Below, one piece after another: positions 16,960 through 25,372 of a DNA stretch of 64,000 nucleotides. The notes under the pieces are model-generated. The model was not told the origin of the DNA. It did no database searches and worked only from the letters and a program-made list of their open reading frames with translations. The stretch spans positions 1 through 64,000 of the forward strand of contig CAZDIJ010000003.1 in the NCBI GenBank assembly GCA_964505475.1, in the 5' to 3' direction. Position 1 is the stretch's first letter; each line of letters starts with the position of its first letter. A program made the position numbers and the translations under genes. The DNA comes from JAGXQV01 sp964505475 (GTDB taxonomy: Bacteria > Pseudomonadota > Gammaproteobacteria > Burkholderiales > Sulfuricellaceae).

Positions 16960-18408
16960 TCAACTGTTGGAGCGCAGGAACTGCGGATTGCCGCGCGCGC
17001 CGGAAGCGGCGAAGTCCCGGATCAAGGCGGTGCGGGCATCTTCCGCGGCGATACCCAGCTCCTCGGCCATGGCGCGGAAAATCAGGTCGAACAGGCGGTC
17101 GAGGGCGATCTGGTGGGTCTTGCCGGTGGTGGCGTAAAGCCAGTCGGATAATTTCATAAAGTTGTCGAAAGGCGCTCTCCCCAATGCCAGCGGCAGCGCC
17201 GCGGGAAAACGCCCGGAATTGGCGATCATGTCCCAATAGCGGGCGAACCGCGCCAGCCGCTGCATGGAGGCGAAATCAATGCGGTCGGTGCTGAGAATGT
17301 TGTAGGGGGCGTAGGGGCTGAAGCGCAAGTCGTAGGCTTGCGTATGGCGGATGATCGGCGTGCCGCGCAGGCGCTTGAGGATGCCGACCTGGATGTCGTG
17401 CGGGCGCAGCGCCACCAGGCGGTCGAAGCCGGCGGCGAAGCTGGCCATGTCCTCGCCCGGCAGGCCGGCGATCAGGTCGGCGTGGAGGTGGACATGGGTG
17501 TGGTCGCGCAGCCAGGCAAGATTTTCCTCGGTCTTGGCGGCGTCCTGCTTGCGGCTAATCAGGGCCTGCGCTTCCGGGTTGAAGGTTTGCACTCCGACTT
17601 CGAATTGCACGCTGCCTTCCGGGAAACCCAGGATGGCTTCCTTCAGCGCGGTGGGCAGATGGTCGGGCACCAGTTCAAAATGGAGGAACAGCTTGTCGTC
17701 GAGGCGTTCCCGGAAGAAATCGAGGATGCGCAGGCAAGCCTGGATGTTCAGGTTGAAGGTGCGGTCGACGAACTTGAATTCGCGCAGGCCGCGCCGGTGC
17801 AGCAGATCCATTTCCGCGAGGAAGCGCTCCAGTTCAAAAGGAGCGACGCTCTTGTCCAGCGCCGACAGGCAGAATTCGCACTTGAACGGGCAGCCGCGCG
17901 AGGCTTCCACGTAGACGATGCGGTGGGCGAGGTCGGCGTCCGAGTAATAGCGGTAAGGCAGTTCCACTTCGGCGAGGGACGGCGGCGCGGCGGCGATGAT
18001 CTTGTCCGCCGGGCGTTCCCCGGCGAGGAGGCGGCGGCATAGCCGGGCGAATTCCAGGTCGCCCGCTCCCGCAATGACGTAATCCGCCAGGGCGGCGATG
18101 GCCTGTTCTCCACTTTCATGGCTGACTTCCGGGCCGCCGAGGACGATGATGAGTTCCGGTCTGACCCGTTTCAGCAGGGCGACGATTTTCAGGGTTTCCT
18201 CGGCATTCCAGATATACACCCCGAACCCGGCGATGCGCGGGTTCAATGCGAGAACTTGCTCGGCGATTTCGGCGCCCGGCTGGCCGATGACGAACTCGAG
18301 CAAGCGGGTATCGTCCCGCAGTTCGCCCATGTTGGCGAACAGGTAGCGCAGCCCCAGCGAGGCGTGGGAAAAGCGCGCGTTGAGCGTGGCGATGACGATG
18401 TCGGACAT
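16960..18408 (-). CDS. B12-binding domain / radical SAM protein (DUF4080 type)
   Basis: A 482-residue protein. Residues about 1-135 resemble a cobalamin-binding Rossmann domain (GFGVYIWNAEETLKI, IIVLGGPEVSHESG). A radical SAM barrel follows with the cluster motif CPFKCEFC (Cys173, Cys177, Cys180) and VGVQTFNPEAQ, LHADLIAGLPGED. The C-terminus (about 370-480) matches the DUF4080 extension. Such proteins use S-adenosylmethionine and probably B12 for methylation or rearrangement; the substrate is unknown. It is divergent from tadA and has no obvious operon partner. Confidence 0.85.
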   Translation of the reverse strand: MSDIVIATLNARFSHASLGLRYLFANMGELRDDTRLLEFVIGQPGAEIAEQVLALNPRIAGFGVYIWNAEETLKIVALLKRVRPELIIVLGGPEVSHESGEQAIAALADYVIAGAGDLEFARLCRRLLAGERPADKIIAAAPPSLAEVELPYRYYSDADLAHRIVYVEASRGCPFKCEFCLSALDKSVAPFELERFLAEMDLLHRRGLREFKFVDRTFNLNIQACLRILDFFRERLDDKLFLHFELVPDHLPTALKEAILGFPEGSVQFEVGVQTFNPEAQALISRKQDAAKTEENLAWLRDHTHVHLHADLIAGLPGEDMASFAAGFDRLVALRPHDIQVGILKRLRGTPIIRHTQAYDLRFSPYAPYNILSTDRIDFASMQRLARFARYWDMIANSGRFPAALPLALGRAPFDNFMKLSDWLYATTGKTHQIALDRLFDLIFRAMAEELGIAAEDARTALIRDFAASGARGNPQFLRSNS

Positions 18409-18464
18409 GGGGGCGAAGCATGGTGGCGCTGCCCGAAACTGTCAAGTTGACTTAAACTAGCGCT

Positions 18465-18929
18465 ATGAACGACGAGGATTACATGCGCGAGGCGCTGGCG
18501 CTGGCGCGCCAGGCGTGGGTGGCGGGCGAGGTGCCGGTGGGGGCGGTGGTGGTGAGGGACGGCGAGATCGTCGGACGCGGCTACAATGCGCCCATCTCCC
18601 GCCATGACCCGACCTCCCACGCCGAAATCATGGCGCTGCGCGATGCCGCCGCGCGTCTCGGCAATTACCGGCTGCCCGGCTGTTCGCTGTACGTCAATAT
18701 CGAGCCTTGCGTGATGTGCGCCGGCGCGATCATCCATGCGCGCATCGCGCGGGTGGTGTACGGCGCCGCCGATATGAAGACCGGAGCCTGCGGCAGCGTC
18801 GTCGATCTGTTCGGCAATTCCCGTTTGAATTATCATGCCGATGTCATTCCCGGCGTGCTGGCGGCGGAGGGTGGCCGTTTACTCAGTGACTTTTTTGCCG
18901 AACGGCGCAGGAAAAACGATGCGGATTGA
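18465..18929 (+). CDS. tadA: tRNA(adenine34) deaminase
   Basis: A 154-residue cytidine-deaminase-fold enzyme that converts A34 to inosine in the tRNA-Arg(ACG) anticodon. The zinc and catalytic residues are His52-Ala53-Glu54 (SHAEIMAL) and PCVMC (Cys82, Cys85). GACGSVVDLF and LNYH match the family further on. Its stop overlaps the start of the next gene by 11 bases, so the two are translationally coupled. The intergenic region to the divergent radical SAM gene is only 56 bases. Confidence 0.96.
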   Translation: MNDEDYMREALALARQAWVAGEVPVGAVVVRDGEIVGRGYNAPISRHDPTSHAEIMALRDAAARLGNYRLPGCSLYVNIEPCVMCAGAIIHARIARVVYGAADMKTGACGSVVDLFGNSRLNYHADVIPGVLAAEGGRLLSDFFAERRRKNDAD

Positions 18930-19398
18930 AATCAGCATTCCCGGCCAGGTGTTGCGATTGGTCAATGGCGATGGCATGCCGTTGTGCGAGTATCGCGTTT
19001 CGACGGCCGCCAACGGGGCGGGCGAGTTGCGCGGCAGCTACTGCACCCCGCGCGGCCGGCACATCGTGCGCGCCCGGATCGGCGAAGGCCAGCCGCTCAA
19101 CGCCGTGTTCGTCAGGCGCCGCCCCACCGGGGAAATCTATACGCCCGAACTGGCGCTGCAATATCCCGGCAGGGACTGGATTCTGACGCGGATACTCTGG
19201 CTGTCCGGCTGCGAGGTCGGCGCCAACCGGCTGGGCGAGGTGGATACCATGCGGCGCTATATCTACATCCACGGCGCCCCGGACGAAGTGGAGTTGGGGA
19301 TGCCCGGCTCGCGCGGCTGCGTGCGCATGCACAATAGGGATTTGCTGGAGTTGTTCGATAAGGTGGCGGCGGGGACGGACGTGGAGATTTTCGGCTGA
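18919..19398 (+). CDS. L,D-transpeptidase (YkuD) family protein
   Basis: A 159-residue protein with the YkuD catalytic signature: His118 in YIYIHGAPD and Cys134 in GSRGCVRMHN. Members of the family form 3-3 crosslinks in peptidoglycan or attach proteins to it. The ATG at 18919 has AGGAA 8 bases upstream and lies inside the end of tadA. With this start there is no signal peptide or lipobox, which is odd for a wall enzyme. A longer frame upstream overlaps tadA and does not add a credible signal either. Its coupling to tadA recurs only as gene proximity and does not point to a function. Confidence 0.85.
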   Translation: MRIEISIPGQVLRLVNGDGMPLCEYRVSTAANGAGELRGSYCTPRGRHIVRARIGEGQPLNAVFVRRRPTGEIYTPELALQYPGRDWILTRILWLSGCEVGANRLGEVDTMRRYIYIHGAPDEVELGMPGSRGCVRMHNRDLLELFDKVAAGTDVEIFG

Positions 19399-19582
19399 GG
19401 CGTTTCCTCGCCGGCAATCTCTCGATTTGACCCTGGTGAAAAAGGACATTAATATCCTGCAAAAGGGGGCGGGTAGGGGATTCCCCTAGGGAAAGAGGTC
19501 TCATCGGGTCATGCTTTTCCTTTCACTCAAGCCTATAATCAATCAGTAACAATTTGCCATTCCAAAACGGGGTTCGGTATTA

Positions 19583-21202
19583 ATGAATAAAATCCATGAT
19601 CTGAAAATCTGGGTACGCTTGGTAGCGGCCATCTGGCTGATGTTGTTCATCGCCTGGGCGATTCTGATTTTCTGGGTGGCGCGCGAGCAAAGGGACTTCG
19701 CCACCGAACAGGCGCGCGATTTCTCGAAAAGCGTGCACAAGATGACCATGGCCAGCCTGACCGGCATGATGATTACCGGCACCGTCGCCCAGCGCGCGGT
19801 GTATCTCGACCAGATCAGGCAATCCGACGACATCAAGGAACTGCGGGTTATCCGTAGCGAGGCAGTATCCAAGCAGTTCGGCGCCGGTGCGGCGGAAGAG
19901 AGCAAGACCGACGCCATCGAGCAACAGGTGCTGCAAAGCGGCAAGCCGTTCTTCCAGGAACAGGACGATGCCTCCGGTTCCAGCCTGCGCGCCATCATTC
20001 CCGCGGTGGCGCAGAAGAATTACCTCGGCAAGGATTGCCTGATGTGCCATATCGTTCCCGAAGGCACCGTGCTGGGAGCGGTGAGCATGCGCATTTCGCT
20101 CAACAAGGCGAGCGTGGCGGTGCGCGATTTGACCCTGCACATCATTTTTGTGGCGGTCGGCCTGAGCATCCCGCTGCTGCTGTTCATTTACCTTTTTATC
20201 GCCCGTTTCGTGACCAAGCCGCTCGAATCCATGACCAACGGCCTGCGCGACATCGCTCAGGGCGAGGGCGATCTGACCAGCCGCCTGAAGGTGAAGAGCA
20301 GCGACGAGATCGGCGAGGCCTCGACGGTTTTCAACCAGATGATGGATAAATTCCGCGACCTGATCCAGCACGTCAGGGAGTCGGCGGATCAGGTTTCCGA
20401 GGCCGCCAAGCAGCTTTCCTCCAGTTCGAAGCAGGTGACCTTGAGTTCCATGCAGCAAAGCGAAAAATCGGCGCTTATCGTGACTGCGGTCAGCGAGATT
20501 GCAGCCAGCATTGGCTCGGTGGCGCAGACCACGGAACAGGTGCAGCATCATTCGCAGGAAACCCTGGATCGCTCCATCGAGGGCAATGAAAGCCTGTCTG
20601 TGCTGCTCGGTGAAATCAGCCAGGTGGAAGATGCCGTGACCGGTATCGCCAACTCGGTCGAGGAATTCGTCAGGAGCACCAATTCGATTACCGCCATGAC
20701 CCAGCAGGTCAAGGACATCGCCGAGCAGACCAACCTGCTCGCCCTCAATGCCGCGATCGAGGCTGCCCGCGCCGGCGAGCAGGGGCGAGGTTTCGCCGTG
20801 GTGGCCGACGAGGTGCGCAAGCTCGCCGAGAAATCGGCCAGTTCCGCCAACGAGATTGATACGGTGACCCAGTTGCTGTCGCGTCAGTCAGCCATTGTCG
20901 ATGCTTCCATCCAAGAAGGGCGCCAACACCTCAACAGCAGCCAGGACGCCCTGGAGAATGCGGCGGTGGTGCTGTCCACGGCGGGCGAATCGGTGCGGGC
21001 GGTGACGTATGAATTGTTGAGCATCGTTTCCGCCAGCGAGGAGCAGCGTACCTCCAGCGAACATGTGGCGAGCAACGTCGGGGACATCGCCGCCATGGCG
21101 CAGGATAACGCCAAGGCCAATCAGCAGGCGACCGCGGCGGCGCAAAACCTCGAAGAACTGGCGACCGGCCTACAGGATCTGGTGCGGCACTTCAAGGTCT
21201 GA
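19583..21202 (+). CDS. Methyl-accepting chemotaxis protein with periplasmic c-type haem motif
   Basis: A 539-residue receptor. TM1 is at about 11-33, a periplasmic domain spans about 34-178, and TM2 is at about 180-208. HAMP (KPLESMTNGLRDIAQGEGDL) follows, then the signalling domain (EQTNLLALNAAIEAARAG near 385). The periplasmic domain contains KDCLMCH (Cys152, Cys155, His156), a CXXCH haem-attachment site. The receptor is therefore probably loaded with haem c and senses redox state, oxygen, NO or a similar ligand. The upstream 184 bases hold a TATAAT box at 19532-19537 with no clear -35. Its end overlaps the convergent tgpA by 11 bases. Confidence 0.9.
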   Translation: MNKIHDLKIWVRLVAAIWLMLFIAWAILIFWVAREQRDFATEQARDFSKSVHKMTMASLTGMMITGTVAQRAVYLDQIRQSDDIKELRVIRSEAVSKQFGAGAAEESKTDAIEQQVLQSGKPFFQEQDDASGSSLRAIIPAVAQKNYLGKDCLMCHIVPEGTVLGAVSMRISLNKASVAVRDLTLHIIFVAVGLSIPLLLFIYLFIARFVTKPLESMTNGLRDIAQGEGDLTSRLKVKSSDEIGEASTVFNQMMDKFRDLIQHVRESADQVSEAAKQLSSSSKQVTLSSMQQSEKSALIVTAVSEIAASIGSVAQTTEQVQHHSQETLDRSIEGNESLSVLLGEISQVEDAVTGIANSVEEFVRSTNSITAMTQQVKDIAEQTNLLALNAAIEAARAGEQGRGFAVVADEVRKLAEKSASSANEIDTVTQLLSRQSAIVDASIQEGRQHLNSSQDALENAAVVLSTAGESVRAVTYELLSIVSASEEQRTSSEHVASNVGDIAAMAQDNAKANQQATAAAQNLEELATGLQDLVRHFKV

Positions 21203-23156
21203 AAATCCAGACCCCCTGGCGCAGCCGCTTGAGTGCCGCCGGGTCGGGGTGCGGGCGGTAGCGCAAGGCGATATACAAGTTGGCGATGCTGGCCGCGCGG
21301 GCAGCTAAATCTGGCCTGGCCTTGGCGACGCGGGCAGCGTAGTCGGCGGGACCTTCCCCGTCGCCGCGCGCCAATCCCGCTCCGGCCAGCTTGGCGCAGA
21401 AGCGCCGGTAGGCGGCGACCGCCGGATCCCGCGGCGCGGCGCGCAGCCGCCATAGCATCGCCGCCGCGAATAGCAGCATCAATCCCCCGATACCGATCAG
21501 CAGCGCATAGGCCATGCCGCGCGCGCTTTCGAGTCCCAGGCCGAGCCTGGAAAGCAGTTCCGCCTGGCGTTTCTGGCTGTAGCCGAGCACCCACTTGTGC
21601 CAGTTGTAGTTCACCAGGTCCCAGCCGAAGCGTACTTGGCGCAGCCAGCCAAAATCCATCCGGGTGAACAGCGGCAATGCTTCGCCCGCCGGCAGCGCCG
21701 CCAGCAGCCCGGCCTCCGCCTCGACGCGCTGCGGCGCGATGCGGGCGGTGGGGTCGATTCGTACCCAGCCTTGCCCTTCCAGCCAGATTTCGCTCCAGGC
21801 GTGGGCATCCGATTGGCGCACGATCAGGTAGTTGCCGATCGGATTGTGCTCGCCGCCCTGGTAACCGGTGACCACGCGCGCCGGGATGCCGGCGGCGCGC
21901 ATCAGGAAAACGAAGCTGCTGGCATAGTGCTCGCAGAAACCGCGCCGGCTGTCGAACAGGAAATCGTCGACGGCATGGATGCCCAAGGGCGGCGGGGACA
22001 GCGTGTAGAAAAACGGCTGGCTGGCGAACATCTCGAGCGCCAGGTCGGCGATGGCGCGATCCGAGGCGGCGCGCTCCCGCCATGAGGCGGCCAGTTGGCG
22101 TGTCCGCGGATTGAAGCCGGACGGCAGTTGCAGGGCATGCTTGCGCGCCAGCGGGCGCAACTCGGTCTCCACCCGGTAGCGCGGCTGGGAGGTGAGTTGG
22201 TAGCGCAGGCGCTGGCGCGCCGGGGCGGCGGCGAGTACCTGGAAATCGTCGCTCATGCTGCTGGAGGGTGGCAGCGATACCGGAAAATCGAGGGCGAACA
22301 GCCAGCGCTGGTGGTGCGGCTCGAGAGTGACGACATAGCTGACCGGCTCGCCCTCGACATGCAGCGTGACGGCGGCGGGCCGCCGCCTTTGGCCTTCCGT
22401 CCAGGTGCGCCCGTCGTAGTGCCAGAATACCGGGCCGCGCCAGTAGCGCAATTGCGGCGCCGGCGCGGCGCCGTCGAATTCGGCGCGGAACGCCACCGCG
22501 CCGGACAGCCCGAGCCGGCTGATGTCGCCCGGCGACATGCTGTCGCTCAGCCCCGTCACGGCGCTGGGGGTGGGGTCCGGCGTTCCCCACAGCGGGCTGG
22601 GCGCGCGCGGGAAGAAGACGAACAAAACGATCATCAGCGGCAGACCCTGCCCCAGCAGCACGGCGGCCAAGCGGATTTTCCGGCGCGCCGTCAGCGCCGT
22701 TACGGGCTGGTTGAGGCCGACCAGGGTGGCGGTGATGGCCAGCACCGCCACCAGCATGTACAACCCCATCGAAATGCTCTGGGTATACAGGAAATTGGTG
22801 ATGACCAGGAAATAGCCGAGGAAAATCATCACGATGCCGTCGCGCACCGAGCGCATTTCCATCAGCTTGAGCGCCAGCATCACGATCAGCAGGGCGACGC
22901 CGGCGTCGCGTCCGGTGATGGTGTTGTAGGTGAGCAGCACGCCGAATCCCGAGGTTCCCGCCAGCGCCAGCAGCAGCCATTTGTTTGGCAGCGGCGCGTT
23001 GCGCCGCGCCGCTGCCCAGCGCCAGATGCCCAGGGCGAGGCACAGCAGGGTGATCCACAGCGGCAGGTGGTCAAGATGAGGCGCGATGATCCAGGCCAGC
23101 GCCAGCAGCAGCCAGGGAATGTTGCGTTGCAGGGCGGGAGCGACGGGGGCGTTCAT
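21192..23156 (-). CDS. tgpA: TgpA-type transglutaminase (DUF3488/transglutaminase-like)
   Basis: A 654-residue inner-membrane protein. Several N-terminal membrane helices (about 12-190) carry a periplasmic transglutaminase-like domain (about 330-480). Its Cys-His-Asp triad lies in RGFCEHYASSF, SDAHAWSEIW and WVRIDPTAR. A C-terminal helix (about 553-575) and a short cytoplasmic DUF4129-like tail complete it. Pseudomonas TgpA, an essential periplasmic transglutaminase, is the model. ATG at 23156 is used; a start 24 codons earlier would be encoded by the intergenic repeat. It is the last gene of the MoxR-DUF58-TgpA set. Confidence 0.9.
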   Translation of the reverse strand: MNAPVAPALQRNIPWLLLALAWIIAPHLDHLPLWITLLCLALGIWRWAAARRNAPLPNKWLLLALAGTSGFGVLLTYNTITGRDAGVALLIVMLALKLMEMRSVRDGIVMIFLGYFLVITNFLYTQSISMGLYMLVAVLAITATLVGLNQPVTALTARRKIRLAAVLLGQGLPLMIVLFVFFPRAPSPLWGTPDPTPSAVTGLSDSMSPGDISRLGLSGAVAFRAEFDGAAPAPQLRYWRGPVFWHYDGRTWTEGQRRRPAAVTLHVEGEPVSYVVTLEPHHQRWLFALDFPVSLPPSSSMSDDFQVLAAAPARQRLRYQLTSQPRYRVETELRPLARKHALQLPSGFNPRTRQLAASWRERAASDRAIADLALEMFASQPFFYTLSPPPLGIHAVDDFLFDSRRGFCEHYASSFVFLMRAAGIPARVVTGYQGGEHNPIGNYLIVRQSDAHAWSEIWLEGQGWVRIDPTARIAPQRVEAEAGLLAALPAGEALPLFTRMDFGWLRQVRFGWDLVNYNWHKWVLGYSQKRQAELLSRLGLGLESARGMAYALLIGIGGLMLLFAAAMLWRLRAAPRDPAVAAYRRFCAKLAGAGLARGDGEGPADYAARVAKARPDLAARAASIANLYIALRYRPHPDPAALKRLRQGVWIFRP

Positions 23157-23172
23157 GATGTCACGATTTCTC

Positions 23173-23299
23173 GGCCACGGATAAACACGGATTGCCACGG
23201 ATGAAAAATGTTCTCGTGGCATGCCCACAAACAGATGGTGATCCCGGTTTGGATCGGAGATAGGTTTTATCCGTGGTCATCCGTGTTTATCCGTGGCGA
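23173..23299. repeat. Dispersed palindromic repeat, family 1, copy B
   Basis: The left arm at about 23173-23204 contains CCACGGATAAACACGGAT then TGCCACGGATGAAA. The right arm at 23265-23299 is its reverse complement (TTTTATCCGTGG, TCATCCGTG, TTTATCCGTGG). The element separates tgpA from the DUF58 gene and supplies that gene's last codons and stop. Confidence 0.75.
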
Positions 23300-24269
23300 A
23301 AGAAGGTTTCTCCGGCAACCCGAACAGCGCCAGCGCTTCCAGGCAGCGGCGCTGGTGCTCCTTGCCCAGCCCCAGTTCCAGGGTCTGGTCGGGCAGCCGC
23401 AGGCCGTAGTGCTGGCCGGCGGCATCGGCATCCAGCACCCAGCGGCAGAGGCGCGACAGACGTTCCTCGATGCCCAGGCCGGGCAGCGTTTCCCAGTCCA
23501 GCCACAGTTCCGGGCGAGCTTGCCCGGAGAACTGCTTGGTGTGCAGTCCCTGGCCGCGCGCCGCGGCTTTCCAGGCGACCTGGCGCAGCGAGTCGCCGGG
23601 ATGATAGGGGCGCAGCCCGGCGAAATCCTCGTTGCCCTCGCCGCTGCCCGCGCCCTCGCCGGCCGCCTGGACGTTCAGCGGCAGCGGCGCGCTGGCATTG
23701 TCCGGGCGGGGATAAACGATGCAGTGCATTTCCAGGCGCAGGTTCGACCAAGCGTGGAACAGGCCGAGGGGAAACTGGCTGAAAAGGCTGAAACGCCCCG
23801 CTTCGAGGCGGCCGCGCCGGGCGGCGGGCACGCTGAAATGGAGCAAGGCCGTCTGGCTTGGCTCCGCATCGGTGAATTCGGGCGGCTGCTTGCCGTAGTT
23901 CAGGCCGATGGCATGGCGCGGCAAGTTACCCGGATTGTCGAGGCGGACGGTGAAGACCGCGGCCTGCCCGGCGAATACCGGCGGCGCCTTGCCGGCGCGC
24001 ACGGTCAGCCGCGCCAGGTTGCGGAAGGTGTGCAGGATGGAGGCCAGCGCCATGCTGCCGAGCAGGAAGGTCAACACATAGCCGAGGCTCAGGTTGTAGT
24101 TGATCGAGCCGGTGAGCATCGCCAGCAGGGCGAGGGAAAACATCAGTCCGTGGCGGGTGGGAAGGATGAAGATGCGCTTGCGGTCGAGCGTCACCGGCCC
24201 CGCTTCGCTTTCCATCCGGTTGAAGATGCGCCGCCACAGGGCGCGGTCGATGGGGAGGCGGATATTCAC
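23277..24269 (-). CDS. DUF58 domain protein
   Basis: A 330-residue protein with two adjacent N-terminal membrane helices (GLMFSLALLAMLTGSINY, LSLGYVLTFLLGSMALAS). The DUF58 signature follows (DFAGLRPYHPGDSLRQVAWK), usually part of a vWA-like fold partnered with MoxR ATPases. The GTG at 24269 is preferred because the region from VNIRLPIDRALWRRIF matches the family N-terminus and lies 11 bases after the upstream gene. An ATG at 24215 is an alternative. The C-terminal residues KPSFATDKHG come from the family 1 repeat, so the original end seems to have been replaced by repeat insertion. Confidence 0.85.
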   Translation of the reverse strand: MNIRLPIDRALWRRIFNRMESEAGPVTLDRKRIFILPTRHGLMFSLALLAMLTGSINYNLSLGYVLTFLLGSMALASILHTFRNLARLTVRAGKAPPVFAGQAAVFTVRLDNPGNLPRHAIGLNYGKQPPEFTDAEPSQTALLHFSVPAARRGRLEAGRFSLFSQFPLGLFHAWSNLRLEMHCIVYPRPDNASAPLPLNVQAAGEGAGSGEGNEDFAGLRPYHPGDSLRQVAWKAAARGQGLHTKQFSGQARPELWLDWETLPGLGIEERLSRLCRWVLDADAAGQHYGLRLPDQTLELGLGKEHQRRCLEALALFGLPEKPSFATDKHG

Positions 24270-24280
24270 GGCGATGGCGT

Positions 24281-25300
24281 CTAGTGGGTGATGCGTTTCA
24301 GCAGGATGCCGATGGCTTCTGGGAGGCGTGCCGCCCCTTTTCGCACCAGTTCCAGCATGCCGTCGTCTCGCGCGGATGCGGCTTCGAGCGCCAGTAATAG
24401 CGCTCCCGGATTGTCTTCCGACAATATCTCGATCAGGCACCCTGCCTGGGCAATATCCTTTGTGGTTTTTCCCTGGTGGCCGGTGGGGCGAAGCTGAGAA
24501 ACGGCCAGTTTGTGCAGGGCGAAACGGGCGGGTTCCGGCACCTTGACGGGTATCCCGGCGCCGTTCAATACGACGGCAAGCTGTGTCCCGTCGAGCAAGT
24601 AATCCATATAGTCGAGCGGCTGGGCGTGTATGCCGAAGCGCTCGATCAGAACCGGCGCTTTGTCATGGGTGCCGCGCTTGGCCGTAAGAAACTCAATCTT
24701 GAAACCGTCCGGCGTTTTCATTTCAAAAGGTGGAAGCCAGGGATTGATTTGTCTTGGCGTCTCCAAGGCCGGCTCGATTTCGGAAATGTCTTTTTGGAGA
24801 TTGCGGCTTAACCCGATTTCCAGTTCGCGTTCGACGGAAAAATCCATGTCTTCGGTTCGGCTCAGGGAGGCTTTCAGCGAGACTCCCAGCATGTTGCCAT
24901 AACAGGCGAATGCGAACGATCCGACGAGGGCGCCTCCCCCCGAAAAGAGTCCGGCGTCGGATAGCTTGGCCAGCACCTTGGCGGGACGCCCTTTTTCCGG
25001 CGTCGCGCCGCTGACCAGCAGCATAGCGACCAGGCGGCGGCGTTCGTCGAGGATGGCGCCGGCCTTTTCGCGCGCCGATTTGGCCTCGCCGATCAAGGTA
25101 AGCAACTGCGCGCTTTCCTTGCCCAGATATTTTTGCACCTGTTTACCCAGCGAGCGCGTTTGATAGTACCAATAGCGGGTTCCCTGGATTTCCTTGGAAA
25201 CGAAGGCGCCCCCAGCCAATGCCACGAATGGGCTGTCCTCGATCTTCTGGAGCAGATCGGAATAGATCGCGGAGCAGTTGTCGGGCAGGTGTTTTATCAC
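24281..25300 (-). CDS. Nucleotidyltransferase-fold protein (NTP_transf_8, GSU2403-like)
   Basis: A 339-residue protein resembling the GSU2403/NTP_transf_8 family: GSFAFACYGNMLGV followed by TEDMDFSV gives the nucleotidyltransferase G-S and D-x-D elements. KIEFLTAKR and YLLDGTQLAVVLNGAG match further on. The function of the family is not established; related nucleotidyltransferases act as toxins or antitoxins. An in-frame stop at 25304-25306 fixes the GTG at 25300 as the earliest start. It sits between moxR and the DUF58 gene, where no such gene is normally found, with its own palindromic promoter-proximal site. It looks like an insertion into a conserved operon. Confidence 0.75.
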   Translation of the reverse strand: MIKHLPDNCSAIYSDLLQKIEDSPFVALAGGAFVSKEIQGTRYWYYQTRSLGKQVQKYLGKESAQLLTLIGEAKSAREKAGAILDERRRLVAMLLVSGATPEKGRPAKVLAKLSDAGLFSGGGALVGSFAFACYGNMLGVSLKASLSRTEDMDFSVERELEIGLSRNLQKDISEIEPALETPRQINPWLPPFEMKTPDGFKIEFLTAKRGTHDKAPVLIERFGIHAQPLDYMDYLLDGTQLAVVLNGAGIPVKVPEPARFALHKLAVSQLRPTGHQGKTTKDIAQAGCLIEILSEDNPGALLLALEAASARDDGMLELVRKGAARLPEAIGILLKRITH

Positions 25301-25303
25301 GGC

Positions 25304-25335
25304 TTATACGTTACCATTTAGTTTTTAACGTATAA
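25304..25335. promoter_or_regulatory. Palindromic operator-like site
   Basis: TTATACGTTA (25304-25313) and TAACGTATAA (25326-25335) form a perfect 10-base inverted repeat with a 12-base spacer, directly before the nucleotidyltransferase GTG. The site is AT-rich amid GC-rich genes. It suits an autoregulatory operator; TATAAG within it on the minus strand could serve as a -10 box. Confidence 0.5.
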
Positions 25336-25372
25336 AGCAGTGTGTTCATTTTGTGGAATGTGCGGAGGACGC

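Noticed and set aside
19505..19545. FliA (sigma28) promoter before the haem chemoreceptor
   Set aside because: GCCTATAA resembles the -10 element, but no TAAA-type -35 lies at the right distance.
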